The position numbers and the translations under genes were made by a program. A stretch of 64,000 nt of DNA from Brevibacillus borstelensis (GTDB lineage Bacteria > Bacillota > Bacilli > Brevibacillales > Brevibacillaceae), in NCBI RefSeq assembly GCF_003710865.1, contig NZ_RHHO01000002.1, forward strand, positions 1-64,000, given 5' to 3'. The notes beneath the pieces are model-generated. The model saw nothing but the letters and a program-made list of their open reading frames with translations. It was not told the origin of the DNA and made no database searches. How positions within the stretch are numbered: the stretch's first letter is position 1; each line of letters begins with the position of its first letter. Below, piece by piece: positions 56,436-64,000 of this stretch.

Positions 56436-56731
56436 TCCCCAAGGCAGCGCAAATGTTGGGATTGGCGATGCGGGCCCGCAAGGTCATTACCGGAGAAGGA
56501 TTGGTCGTCGAGGCCGTTCGGAACGGAAAAGCCAAACTGGTGCTTCTCGCTGCCGATGCCTCTGCCAATACATCCAAAAAAGTGCAGGACAAGTGCGCCC
56601 ATTATGGTGTGCCGTGTGTATCAGCAACAGACCGCTATGAGCTTGGCCGTGCAATCGGCAAGGATGAGCGTGTAACGATTGCCGTAACAGACGGAAAACT
56701 GGCGGAAAGTATACAGCGTCTGCTCACCTAA
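56432..56731 (+). CDS. ylxQ: L7Ae-family ribosomal protein YlxQ
   Basis: 99 residues of the L7Ae/L30e/S12e fold that binds kink-turn RNA. Motifs: [44 protein letters not shown] overlap with rnpM by four bases and a GGAGATG site select this start over the ATG at 56411. Confidence 0.95.
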   Translation: MIPKAAQMLGLAMRARKVITGEGLVVEAVRNGKAKLVLLAADASANTSKKVQDKCAHYGVPCVSATDRYELGRAIGKDERVTIAVTDGKLAESIQRLLT

Positions 56732-56749
56732 TTCAGAAGGGGTGATCTC

Positions 56750-59212
56750 ATGAAGACACGCGTGTATGAATATGCGAAGCAGCACAACATGAGCAGCAAG
56801 GAAATCCTCAATTTGCTAAAGAGATTAAATATAGAAGTTGCAAATCATATGAGTATCATGGACGAACCGATGGTCAAAAAGATTGAAGAGCATTTGGCCA
56901 AATTGCGTTCGGGAAGCGGGAAACAACAAGAGCAGCAACGTTCTTCCGGACAGCGGGAGGCAAAGCCCGCTAAGACGGAAGAGAAGAAACGGGATGAATC
57001 CAAAGGACAAACACAACGAACCGGACAGTCGAATCAACAGCAACAGCAGCATCGCCGCAATGACCGTCCGGGAAATCAAACTGGCAGCCGACCAGGTGGA
57101 CAACGACCAGACCAATCACGTCCACAGCACGGAAAAAATCAGGGGAAGAATCAGGAGAGAAAACCAAACGATATGAGAAGTCAACCAGGGAAACCGCTTG
57201 ATCGCAAACCAGTCAACCAGCAAGAGCCAACGGTGAACGAAAAAGATGATGTACGCACGGGCGAGGATTTTGAAGAAAAGGTAAATATCCCGAACAAGGT
57301 AAGCTTGGAAAAACGGGAAAAAATCAAAAAAGCCCCAGGACCAAAGAAAACCTTTGAAGACAACAAGAAGAGCCAGCCGTTCAAAGGCGGAAACAAACGC
57401 CAGGACAACCGCAGGCATGGCGGCCAGCGCGAACAGCAGCAACAGCGTCCTGTTCTCGAGCCACCTAGCAAAATTACGTTCACTGAATCTTTGACCGTAG
57501 GAGAGCTGGCGAAGAAGCTTCGCAAGGAACCGGCGGAAATCATCAAAAAGTTGTTTAATTTGGGCATCATGGCTACGATTAACCAGGATCTCGATCGCGA
57601 TGCCATCGAATTGATCTGTTCGGAATACAATGTGGAAGTCGAAGAAAAAATCGTCATCGACGAAACCAACTTTGAAACGATCGAAGAAGTGGACAATCCG
57701 GCAGATATGGTGGAGCGTCCGCCGGTCGTTACGATCATGGGTCACGTTGACCACGGAAAAACGACACTGCTTGATGCCATCCGCTCCACGAACGTAGTGG
57801 CAGGCGAAGCAGGAGGCATCACGCAGCACATCGGTGCATATCAGGTCGAGATTAAAGGCAAGAAGATTACCTTCCTCGACACGCCTGGCCATGCAGCCTT
57901 TACGACCATGCGTGCGCGCGGTGCGCAAATTACGGACATTACCATTCTGGTAGTTGCTGCAGACGACGGCGTAAAACCGCAAACCATTGAAGCGATCAGT
58001 CATGCCAAGGCAGCAAAGGTTCCGATTATCGTCGCCGTGAACAAGGTCGACAAACCGGAAGCCAATATCGACCGAATCAAGCAAGAGCTGACCGAGTATG
58101 AGCTGGTAGCAGAAGAATGGGGCGGAGATACGATCTTTTCTCCAATTTCCGCTAAGCAGCGCCAAGGTATCGAAGAGCTGCTCGAGTACATTCTGCTCGT
58201 TTCCGAAGTGCAAGAGCTGAAGGCCAATCCAAACAAGCGGGCCCGCGGTACCGTCGTGGAAGCCGAGCTGGATAAGGGACGCGGACCTGTAGCGACTGTC
58301 CTCGTTCAACACGGTACCCTGAAAGTCGGAGATCCGATTGTCGTCGGTTCCGCCTTTGGACGCGTTCGTGCCATGGTAAATGACAAAGGACGCCGCATGA
58401 AGGAAGCTGGACCGAGCACGCCTGTAGAAATTACCGGTCTGAACGACGTGCCGCAAGCCGGGGACCAGTTCATGGTCTTTGAAGATGAGAAAAAAGCGCG
58501 TGCAATCGGGGAAGCCCGTGCTTCCAAACAGCGTGAATCCGAGCGCCGCGCAAACACTCGCGTATCTTTAGACGATCTGTTCCAGCACATTCAAGAGGGC
58601 GACATCAAGGAGCTCAACCTGATCGTCAAGGCTGACGTTCAAGGTTCTGTCGAGGCTCTTCGCGGCTCTCTGGAAAAAATCGATGTCAACGGAACGCGTG
58701 TAAAAATCATTCACACAGGCGTAGGTGCGATTACGGAATCCGATATTACGCTGGCAAATGCCTCCAATGCGATTGTGATCGGCTTCAACGTACGTCCGGA
58801 ACCAAACGCGCGGAGCATGGCTGAGCAGGAGAGCATTGATATTCGACTGCATCGGGTTATTTACACCGTGATTGAAGAAATTGAACAAGCACTGAAAGGC
58901 ATGCTGGACCCTGTCTATAAAGAGTCCATCATCGGCCAGGCAGAAATTCGCGAGGTATTTAAAGTGTCCAAAGTGGGCAACATCGCAGGCTGCTATGTTA
59001 CAGAGGGCAAGCTGACCCGCGATGCCGGTGCTCGTCTGATCCGCGAAGGCGTCGTGATCTACGAAGGAAAGCTGGATACGCTGAAACGCTTCAAGGATGA
59101 CGCCAAAGAAGTTGCCGCAGGCTACGAGTGCGGACTTACGCTGGAGCGCTACCATGACATCAAGGTTGGCGATGTGATCGAAGCCTTCGTCATGGAAGAA
59201 GTAAAACAATAA
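56750..59212 (+). CDS. infB: Translation initiation factor IF-2
   Basis: 820 residues. N-terminal IF2N helix (1-55) and a low-complexity region (about 60-190) rich in Gln, Arg, Asn and Gly. A second IF2N (about 245-295). G-domain: GHVDHGKT (331-338), [13 protein letters not shown]. Then domains II, III and IV with the fMet-tRNA-binding C-terminus. The length is larger than in B. subtilis (716) because of the N-terminal linker. GGGGTGA before the ATG. Confidence 0.98.
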   Translation: MKTRVYEYAKQHNMSSKEILNLLKRLNIEVANHMSIMDEPMVKKIEEHLAKLRSGSGKQQEQQRSSGQREAKPAKTEEKKRDESKGQTQRTGQSNQQQQQHRRNDRPGNQTGSRPGGQRPDQSRPQHGKNQGKNQERKPNDMRSQPGKPLDRKPVNQQEPTVNEKDDVRTGEDFEEKVNIPNKVSLEKREKIKKAPGPKKTFEDNKKSQPFKGGNKRQDNRRHGGQREQQQQRPVLEPPSKITFTESLTVGELAKKLRKEPAEIIKKLFNLGIMATINQDLDRDAIELICSEYNVEVEEKIVIDETNFETIEEVDNPADMVERPPVVTIMGHVDHGKTTLLDAIRSTNVVAGEAGGITQHIGAYQVEIKGKKITFLDTPGHAAFTTMRARGAQITDITILVVAADDGVKPQTIEAISHAKAAKVPIIVAVNKVDKPEANIDRIKQELTEYELVAEEWGGDTIFSPISAKQRQGIEELLEYILLVSEVQELKANPNKRARGTVVEAELDKGRGPVATVLVQHGTLKVGDPIVVGSAFGRVRAMVNDKGRRMKEAGPSTPVEITGLNDVPQAGDQFMVFEDEKKARAIGEARASKQRESERRANTRVSLDDLFQHIQEGDIKELNLIVKADVQGSVEALRGSLEKIDVNGTRVKIIHTGVGAITESDITLANASNAIVIGFNVRPEPNARSMAEQESIDIRLHRVIYTVIEEIEQALKGMLDPVYKESIIGQAEIREVFKVSKVGNIAGCYVTEGKLTRDAGARLIREGVVIYEGKLDTLKRFKDDAKEVAAGYECGLTLERYHDIKVGDVIEAFVMEEVKQ

Positions 59213-59493
59213 TGATTGCGGGTGCGCGGATTCAATTGTTTCTGCCTGCCTGCCAAAATCTGAAAGAGAAAAGGGCCATTGTCAAAAGCGTTCTGGGAAA
59301 ACTGCGGAGCAGATTCCATGTCTCCGCGGCAGAGCTGGCCTATCAGGAGCAGTGGCAGCGTGCCGAAATTGGTATCGCTGCCGTTGCCAATGAAATGTCC
59401 TTTTTGGCAAATCAGATGCAAGCGATGATACGGCTGGTGGAAAACCATCCCGGTGTGGAGTTGATCCAAGCCGATACGGAATACTACGAGTAG
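59212..59493 (+). CDS. ylxP: DUF503 family protein YlxP
   Basis: 93-residue ferredoxin-like DUF503 protein of unknown function, found between infB and rbfA in Firmicutes. Motifs: CQNLKEKRAIVKSVLGKLRS and EIGIAAVANEMSFL. TAATG overlap of one base with infB implies translational coupling. Confidence 0.95.
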   Translation: MIAGARIQLFLPACQNLKEKRAIVKSVLGKLRSRFHVSAAELAYQEQWQRAEIGIAAVANEMSFLANQMQAMIRLVENHPGVELIQADTEYYE

Positions 59494-59515
59494 GAAGCCA
59501 GCGGAGGTGATAAAT

Positions 59516-59887
59516 ATGAACAAGACACGGATGAGCCGGGTTGGCGAAGAGATCAAAAAAGAGCTGAGCATCGTTTTGCAGCGCGGTTTGAAGGACCCTC
59601 GCATCGGGTTTGTGACCGTTACGGATGTAGAGGTGACAAGCGACCTGCAGCTTGCGAAAGTATACGTCAGCATTTTTGGCAGCGAAGAACAACGGAGAGA
59701 CTCTCTGGCTGGGTTGCAAAAAGCGAAGGGCTACCTGCGCACAGAGATCGGAAGACGGGTAAAGCTCCGTCATATACCGGATTTTGTATTTAAATTGGAT
59801 GAATCGATTGATTATGGCAGCAAAATTGAAACCATCCTGCGTGAAATCTCCACGGATGGAGAAAAAGGGGACAAACAGGATGAGTAA
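59516..59887 (+). CDS. rbfA: Ribosome-binding factor A
   Basis: 123-residue KH-like 30S maturation factor. Motifs: RMSRVGEEIKKELSIVLQRG, LKDPRIGFVTVTDVEVTSDL. GGAGGTG (59503-59509) lies six bases before ATG 59516; the in-frame GTG at 59507 is part of that ribosome site. Confidence 0.97.
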   Translation: MNKTRMSRVGEEIKKELSIVLQRGLKDPRIGFVTVTDVEVTSDLQLAKVYVSIFGSEEQRRDSLAGLQKAKGYLRTEIGRRVKLRHIPDFVFKLDESIDYGSKIETILREISTDGEKGDKQDE

Positions 59888-60875
59888 TTACAACCGTTCC
59901 TTGGAGGAAGCGGTCAGCTTCATGAAGAAGCATGACCGTTTTCTGGTTCTTTCCCACGTCAATCCGGACGGGGACGCCACGGGCTCTGCGTTGGCCGTCG
60001 CCCAGATGCTGCGTGATCTCGGCAAAACCTTTGTAGTCATCAACGAAGGCGAGACACCGGCCAGATTTTCCTTTTTGCCCGGATTTGAACAGATTCGCAA
60101 TGTATCGCAGTCACCGCTGGAGGAGTCTTTCTCGGCGGTGATTGCTGTCGATTGCGCGGACCGCTCTCGCATGGGCAATGTCGAGCATCTCTTTGCTCAG
60201 GATGTGCAACTGTTAAACATCGATCATCATCCGACCAACGACGAATTCGGCACATGCAATGTGATCCGGACCGATGCCGCTGCGACTGCGGAAATCCTGT
60301 ACGATCTGGCTGTAGCCGGCCATTTGCCGTTTCAAGCGGATTTGGCGCTATGCCTCTATACCGGCCTCTTGACCGATACAGGGGGATTTCGCTATTCCAA
60401 CACCACGCCGCATGTGATGGAGAGTGCCGCCAGTCTGCTCAAATATGGCGTTAATCCGGGCGAGGTCGCTGAGCGTTGCCTCGAAGTGATTACACTCGGG
60501 CATGTGAACATTTTGCGCCAAGCGTTGGGCAGTCTGAAACTGTCATTCCAGAACCAGGTTGCCTCTGTTTGCGTCAGCAGACAGGATCTGGCCGAGGCGA
60601 ATGCCGACCGCGAAGACGCAGGCGGCCTTGTGAATTACTGCCGCAACATCGAGGGTGTCGAAGTCGGCATTTCCTTCGTGGAAGCGGAGCCGAATGTGGT
60701 CAAGGTGAGCTTGCGGGCGCGCAGCTACGTCAATGTAGCCGAGATAGCCAAGCAGCTCGGTGGAGGAGGCCACGCCAAAGCGGCGGGATGTACGCTTCAC
60801 GGATCATTGGACGAGGTTCGCGATCGAGTCTTGGCCCTGCTGGGGGAAGTCATGGGAGTGAAGGACAATGAGTAA
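59880..60875 (+). CDS. nrnA: Oligoribonuclease/pAp phosphatase NrnA (DHH-DHHA1)
   Basis: 331 residues. DHH domain motifs: [45 protein letters not shown]. The DHHA1 domain ends with GGGHAKAAG. It degrades nano-RNAs and dephosphorylates pAp. Overlaps rbfA and truB by eight bases each. In B. subtilis this gene is not between rbfA and truB; the order here is as in Paenibacillaceae and clostridia. Confidence 0.96.
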   Translation: MSNYNRSLEEAVSFMKKHDRFLVLSHVNPDGDATGSALAVAQMLRDLGKTFVVINEGETPARFSFLPGFEQIRNVSQSPLEESFSAVIAVDCADRSRMGNVEHLFAQDVQLLNIDHHPTNDEFGTCNVIRTDAAATAEILYDLAVAGHLPFQADLALCLYTGLLTDTGGFRYSNTTPHVMESAASLLKYGVNPGEVAERCLEVITLGHVNILRQALGSLKLSFQNQVASVCVSRQDLAEANADREDAGGLVNYCRNIEGVEVGISFVEAEPNVVKVSLRARSYVNVAEIAKQLGGGGHAKAAGCTLHGSLDEVRDRVLALLGEVMGVKDNE

Positions 60876-61794
60876 GGTCCACGGTGTCGTGGTGATCGAT
60901 AAACCGGCTGGCATGACCTCCCATGACTGTGTGGCACGGGTACGCCGGATGTTTGGAACCAAGAAAGTCGGTCATACGGGTACACTGGACCCGGAAGTGA
61001 CCGGTGTCTTGCCGATTTGTATCGGTAATGCGACGCGGCTGGTGGAGTATTTGCAGGAGCTGCCGAAACGCTATGACGTCATCATGCGGCTCGGCTCCTC
61101 GACAACGACCGAGGATGCTGGCGGTGAAATAGTCGAGCACAAGCAGGTCGACCCGCATGACGTTACACAGCAGAAAATCGAGGAAGCGTTCCGGCAGTTT
61201 TTGGGTGAAATCGAGCAGATCCCGCCGATGTACTCCGCTGTAAAGGTAAACGGGAAACGTCTGTACGACCTTGCACGCGAAGGAATTGTGATTGAACGGA
61301 ACGCGAGGAAGGTAACCATTTACGAGCTGGATTTTCACCAGGTAAAAACGGACGGCGAGTTTGTGGACGTTTCCTTTTCCTGCACATGCTCAAAAGGAAC
61401 GTATGTCCGCACTTTATGTGTTGACCTTGGGCGTGCTCTGGGGTATCCTGCCCATATGAAGCAGTTGCGGCGAGTCAAAAGCGGTCCGTTTTTGGAAAAG
61501 GAAGCGATACCGCTTGAGCGGCTGGAAGAAGCAGTCCAGACAGGTGAGGATATAACGAAGCACGTTATTCCGATCTCCCATGCGCTGTCGTTCCTACCGC
61601 GGTATGAAATCGCCCCCGACCGAAAAAAAGCGGTGCTGAACGGACTGTCGACCGCTCTCCCGGGTCTTGCGGCTAAAGAAGGTACGCTGATCTGTCTTTT
61701 TTCGGGAGAACAGCTTCTGGGAATCCATCGCGTCTGCCTTGGACCCAAGGGCCTTTTTGCAAAGGCTGAAAAAGTCTTTCCTCCTGAGGTGTAA
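60868..61794 (+). CDS. truB: tRNA pseudouridine(55) synthase TruB
   Basis: 308 residues. The catalytic aspartate is D41 in [13 protein letters not shown]. Also [13 protein letters not shown] and [14 protein letters not shown]-terminal PUA-like region follows. Starts inside nrnA; it and TrmFO upstream act on neighbouring T-loop positions 55 and 54 of tRNA. Confidence 0.97.
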   Translation: MSKVHGVVVIDKPAGMTSHDCVARVRRMFGTKKVGHTGTLDPEVTGVLPICIGNATRLVEYLQELPKRYDVIMRLGSSTTTEDAGGEIVEHKQVDPHDVTQQKIEEAFRQFLGEIEQIPPMYSAVKVNGKRLYDLAREGIVIERNARKVTIYELDFHQVKTDGEFVDVSFSCTCSKGTYVRTLCVDLGRALGYPAHMKQLRRVKSGPFLEKEAIPLERLEEAVQTGEDITKHVIPISHALSFLPRYEIAPDRKKAVLNGLSTALPGLAAKEGTLICLFSGEQLLGIHRVCLGPKGLFAKAEKVFPPEV

Positions 61795-61796
61795 CC

Positions 61797-62738
61797 GTGA
61801 AAACGATATCCTTGACTTATCCTTTGCCAAAAGATTTGCTACCTGTCCCCTGCGCGGTCGCTCTGGGGTATTTTGACGGTGTACATATCGGTCACAGGCG
61901 GGTAATCCAGAAAGCGATTGACACAGCCAAGGCAAATGGATGGAAAAGCGCTGTGATGACATTCGATCCGCATCCGCGGGAAGTGCTGGGACAAACCGGG
62001 TACAGCCAGTATCTTACCCCCCTCCCGGAAAAGCTGGAGCAGCTCGAGAAGATGGGCGTCGACCTGGCGTACGTCATTCGCTTTGACATTTCCTTCGCGG
62101 CTGTCTATCCCGAGGACTTTATCGAAGAATGCTTGCTGCCATTGGGGTGCCGTCATGTCGTTGTCGGCTTTGACTACACATTCGGTCACCGGGGGATGGG
62201 AACGGCCCAGACTCTGCAGGAGCTTGCCAGAGGCAGATACGGCGTAGACATCGTTGGCCCGGTCAACCGCCTAGGCGAAAAAGTTAGCAGTACGGTCATT
62301 CGCGAATACCTGCACCATGGAGATGTGGAACAGACCCGGCACTTGCTGGGACGTCCTTACAAAATCAGCGGTGAAGTGGTACACGGGGATAAACGCGGGC
62401 GTACCATCGGTTTTCCGACGGCGAACGTACGCGTCTCAAGTCCTTATCTGATCGGCAAGAACGGAGTGTACGGTGTCCGGTTTACCGTTGGCGGACAAGT
62501 ATATCAAGGTGTCATGAATGTCGGGATCAAGCCGACATTTGAATTGGAGAAGAAAGAAAAATCGTTGGAAGTGCACATTTTTGACTTCAAACGCGAAATC
62601 TACGGGGAAAAAGTAGAAGTAGAATTTTTGTTCTTCATTCGGGATGAACAAAAATTCTCTGGGGTTGAAGCCCTGATCGCGCAAATCCAGCAGGATGTAC
62701 AGGTCGCCAAGGAAAAATTCGCTGAGGGAAATGCATGA
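61797..62738 (+). CDS. ribF: Bifunctional riboflavin kinase/FAD synthetase
   Basis: 313 residues. The N-terminal FMN adenylyltransferase domain shows ALGYFDGVHIGHRRVI. The C-terminal flavokinase domain shows HGDKRGRTIGFPTANV and GVMNVGIKPTF. GTG start with GAGGTG upstream, two bases after truB. It supplies FAD used by TrmFO, among others. The B. subtilis name is ribC. Confidence 0.97.
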   Translation: MKTISLTYPLPKDLLPVPCAVALGYFDGVHIGHRRVIQKAIDTAKANGWKSAVMTFDPHPREVLGQTGYSQYLTPLPEKLEQLEKMGVDLAYVIRFDISFAAVYPEDFIEECLLPLGCRHVVVGFDYTFGHRGMGTAQTLQELARGRYGVDIVGPVNRLGEKVSSTVIREYLHHGDVEQTRHLLGRPYKISGEVVHGDKRGRTIGFPTANVRVSSPYLIGKNGVYGVRFTVGGQVYQGVMNVGIKPTFELEKKEKSLEVHIFDFKREIYGEKVEVEFLFFIRDEQKFSGVEALIAQIQQDVQVAKEKFAEGNA

Positions 62739-62745
62739 TTCGTCT

Positions 62746-62774
62746 TTGCTTTTAGCGGGCCTGTATGCTATAAT
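62746..62774 (+). promoter_or_regulatory. Sigma-A promoter of rpsO
   Basis: TTGCTT (62746-62751), 17-base spacer, perfect TATAAT (62769-62774) with extended TG (62766-62767). The leader to rpsO is about 85 bases. Confidence 0.85.
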
Positions 62775-62784
62775 TCATAACGTT

Positions 62785-62862
62785 GCAGAAAAACCGCAGC
62801 TTGGTTGTCCGATTCTCACCGACGGCAAACTCGGCTGACGGGGATAAAATGTAGGAGGTGAG
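62785..62862 (+). ncRNA. Candidate S15-binding leader of rpsO
   Basis: A GC-rich leader with several possible short stems (for example CCGA with TCGG around 62835) and GACGGC/GACGGG repeats precedes the GGAGG. S15 leaders that bind the protein and block translation are known in Geobacillus and relatives. I cannot fold it reliably by eye, so only the position and composition support the call. Confidence 0.4.
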
Positions 62863-62867
62863 TCAAG

Positions 62868-63137
62868 ATGGCTTTGTCTCAAGAACGTAAAGCACAGCTG
62901 ATCCAAGAGTTCCGCACTCATGAAAATGACACCGGTTCTCCGGAAGTTCAGATCGCTATCCTGACAGAAAACATTAACAATCTGAACGAGCATTTGCGTA
63001 CGCACAAAAAAGATCACCACAGCCGTCGTGGTCTTTTGAAAATGGTAGGTCAACGCCGCAACCTGTTGGGCTACCTGCGCGAGCTGGATGTTACACGTTA
63101 TCGCGAACTGATCAATCGTCTTGGTCTGCGTCGCTAG
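62868..63137 (+). CDS. rpsO: 30S ribosomal protein S15
   Basis: 89 residues, the exact usual length. Motifs: [39 protein letters not shown]. The strong site TAGGAGGTGA lies before the ATG. It binds 16S helix 22 early in 30S assembly. Confidence 0.99.
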   Translation: MALSQERKAQLIQEFRTHENDTGSPEVQIAILTENINNLNEHLRTHKKDHHSRRGLLKMVGQRRNLLGYLRELDVTRYRELINRLGLRR

Positions 63138-63151
63138 TTCGTATCAGGAGA

Positions 63152-63176
63152 AAAAAGCGGGTTCATCCCGCTTTTT
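63152..63176 (+). terminator. Terminator after rpsO
   Basis: AAAAAGCGGG (63152-63161) and CCCGCTTTTT (63167-63176) form a perfect ten-base stem with a TTCAT loop. The A and T runs flank the GC core, so it could act in both directions. Confidence 0.9.
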
Positions 63177-63298
63177 CTATTATCTAAAACCGCTGCCAAA
63201 GCTGCCCATTTAATTTTGATGGCGGCAGGAAATAATACATACAGGTAGAAAATGATTGTGTATCGTGCACAATGAGGTAAAGGAGGACTGCTAGCAAC

Positions 63299-64000
63299 AT
63301 GGAGCAACAATTCCGTACATACGAGTTTGAACTGGCAGGCCGCAAACTGACGCTGGAATTTGGCAAAATGGCAAAGCAGGCGCAAGGTTCGGTCTTGGTT
63401 CGATACGGCGATACGGCTATTCTTTCTGCCGTTACGGTTTCCAAAGAGCCGAAGCCGCTTGACTTCTTTCCATTGACTGTCAACTATGAGGAGCGTCTAT
63501 ACGCTGTCGGAAAAATCCCCGGAGGGTTTATTAAACGGGAAGGACGCCCGAGCGAGAAGGCTATTTTGGCCAGCCGTCTGATCGACCGTCCGATCCGTCC
63601 GCTGTTCCCTGAAGGATTCCGCAACGACGTCCAAGTGGTAAACACCGTACTGTCGGTGGATCAGGACTGCTCTCCTGAGATCGCAGCCATGATCGGAACG
63701 TCTGCCGCCCTCTGCGTTTCCGAGATTCCTTTCAACGGGCCGATTGCCGGCGTGATCGTAGGGCGTGTAGATGGTAAGCTCGTCGTTAACCCTACTGTTG
63801 AACAGATGGAGAAGAGCGACATTCACCTGGTGGTAGCAGGAACGTATGATGCGATCAACATGGTGGAAGCAGGAGCAGATCAGGTTCCTGAATCAGTCAT
63901 GCTGGAAGCGATCATGACCGGTCACGATATGATCCGGAAGCTGGTAGAGTTCCAGAACAAGATCGTAGCTGAGATCGGCAAGGAAAAAATGGTTGTGGTG
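63299..64000 (+). CDS. pnp: Polyribonucleotide nucleotidyltransferase, N-terminal part
   Basis: First 234 residues; the gene runs past the window end, which is a window limit, not a truncation. It begins [20 protein letters not shown], and contains [20 protein letters not shown] and [15 protein letters not shown] of the first RNase PH domain, with no stop codon. GGAGG (63282-63286) is 12 bases before the ATG, a slightly long spacing. PNPase degrades RNA phosphorolytically from the 3' end. The rpsO-pnp order is widely conserved. Confidence 0.96.
   Translation, partial: MEQQFRTYEFELAGRKLTLEFGKMAKQAQGSVLVRYGDTAILSAVTVSKEPKPLDFFPLTVNYEERLYAVGKIPGGFIKREGRPSEKAILASRLIDRPIRPLFPEGFRNDVQVVNTVLSVDQDCSPEIAAMIGTSAALCVSEIPFNGPIAGVIVGRVDGKLVVNPTVEQMEKSDIHLVVAGTYDAINMVEAGADQVPESVMLEAIMTGHDMIRKLVEFQNKIVAEIGKEKMVVV

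Noticed and set aside
63181-63298. Promoter for pnp (TTGATG near 63216)
   Set aside because: No acceptable -10 at the right spacing; left unannotated.

Overview
The window is a purely chromosomal, housekeeping stretch of a motile, Gram-positive, spore-former-type bacterium. Every gene I can support lies on the + strand. Gene order (dprA-topA-trmFO-xerC-hslV-hslU-codY, then a fla/che operon, then rpsB-tsf-pyrH-frr-uppS-cdsA-dxr-rseP-ispG-proS-polC, then rimP-nusA-rnpM-ylxQ-infB-ylxP-rbfA-nrnA-truB-ribF-rpsO-pnp) follows the Bacillus subtilis core layout. Departures such as a TIGR02530-type gene before flgE, ispG between rseP and proS, and nrnA between rbfA and truB point to the Paenibacillaceae, most likely Brevibacillus. 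Base composition looks close to 50% GC by eye (not computed). Start codons include many GTG and TTG, each with a strong GGAGG-type ribosome site.

Layout. (1) 1-8750: DNA uptake and topology, tRNA methylation, chromosome-dimer resolution, the HslVU protease and the nutrient regulator CodY, closed by a strong terminator at 8719-8749. (2) 8750-9062: a 417-base gene-free gap (8646-9062) holding that terminator, a palindrome and a probable promoter. (3) 9063-39538: a 36-gene flagellar/chemotaxis operon of about 30 kb with no intrinsic terminator visible until one that overlaps the last stop codon. It encodes rod, MS ring, C ring, export apparatus, hook, the full CheA/B/C/D/W/Y set, FlhF/FlhG and the flagellar sigma factor SigD, followed by four poorly characterised genes. 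(4) 39560-49975: translation (S2, EF-Ts, RRF), UMP kinase, undecaprenyl and CDP-DAG lipid synthesis, the MEP isoprenoid enzymes Dxr and IspG, the site-2 protease RseP and prolyl-tRNA synthetase. (5) 50038-54360: the Gram-positive replicative polymerase PolC. (6) 54421-62738: the nusA-infB operon, with a textbook promoter and a probable NusA-sensitive leader hairpin, running to RibF. (7) 62746-64000: rpsO with its own promoter and leader, then pnp, cut by the window end.

I see no mobile element, prophage, CRISPR array, defence locus, tRNA or rRNA. I do not find a wholly new system. The best leads are: the absence of flgD from its usual place; strong RNA hairpins on both sides of flgE and another just before sigD; uncharacterised small proteins at the end of the fla/che operon (123-residue membrane protein, 114-residue Q/K/E-rich protein, an MltG-N-like anchored protein); and structured leaders ahead of rpsB, rimP-nusA and rpsO.
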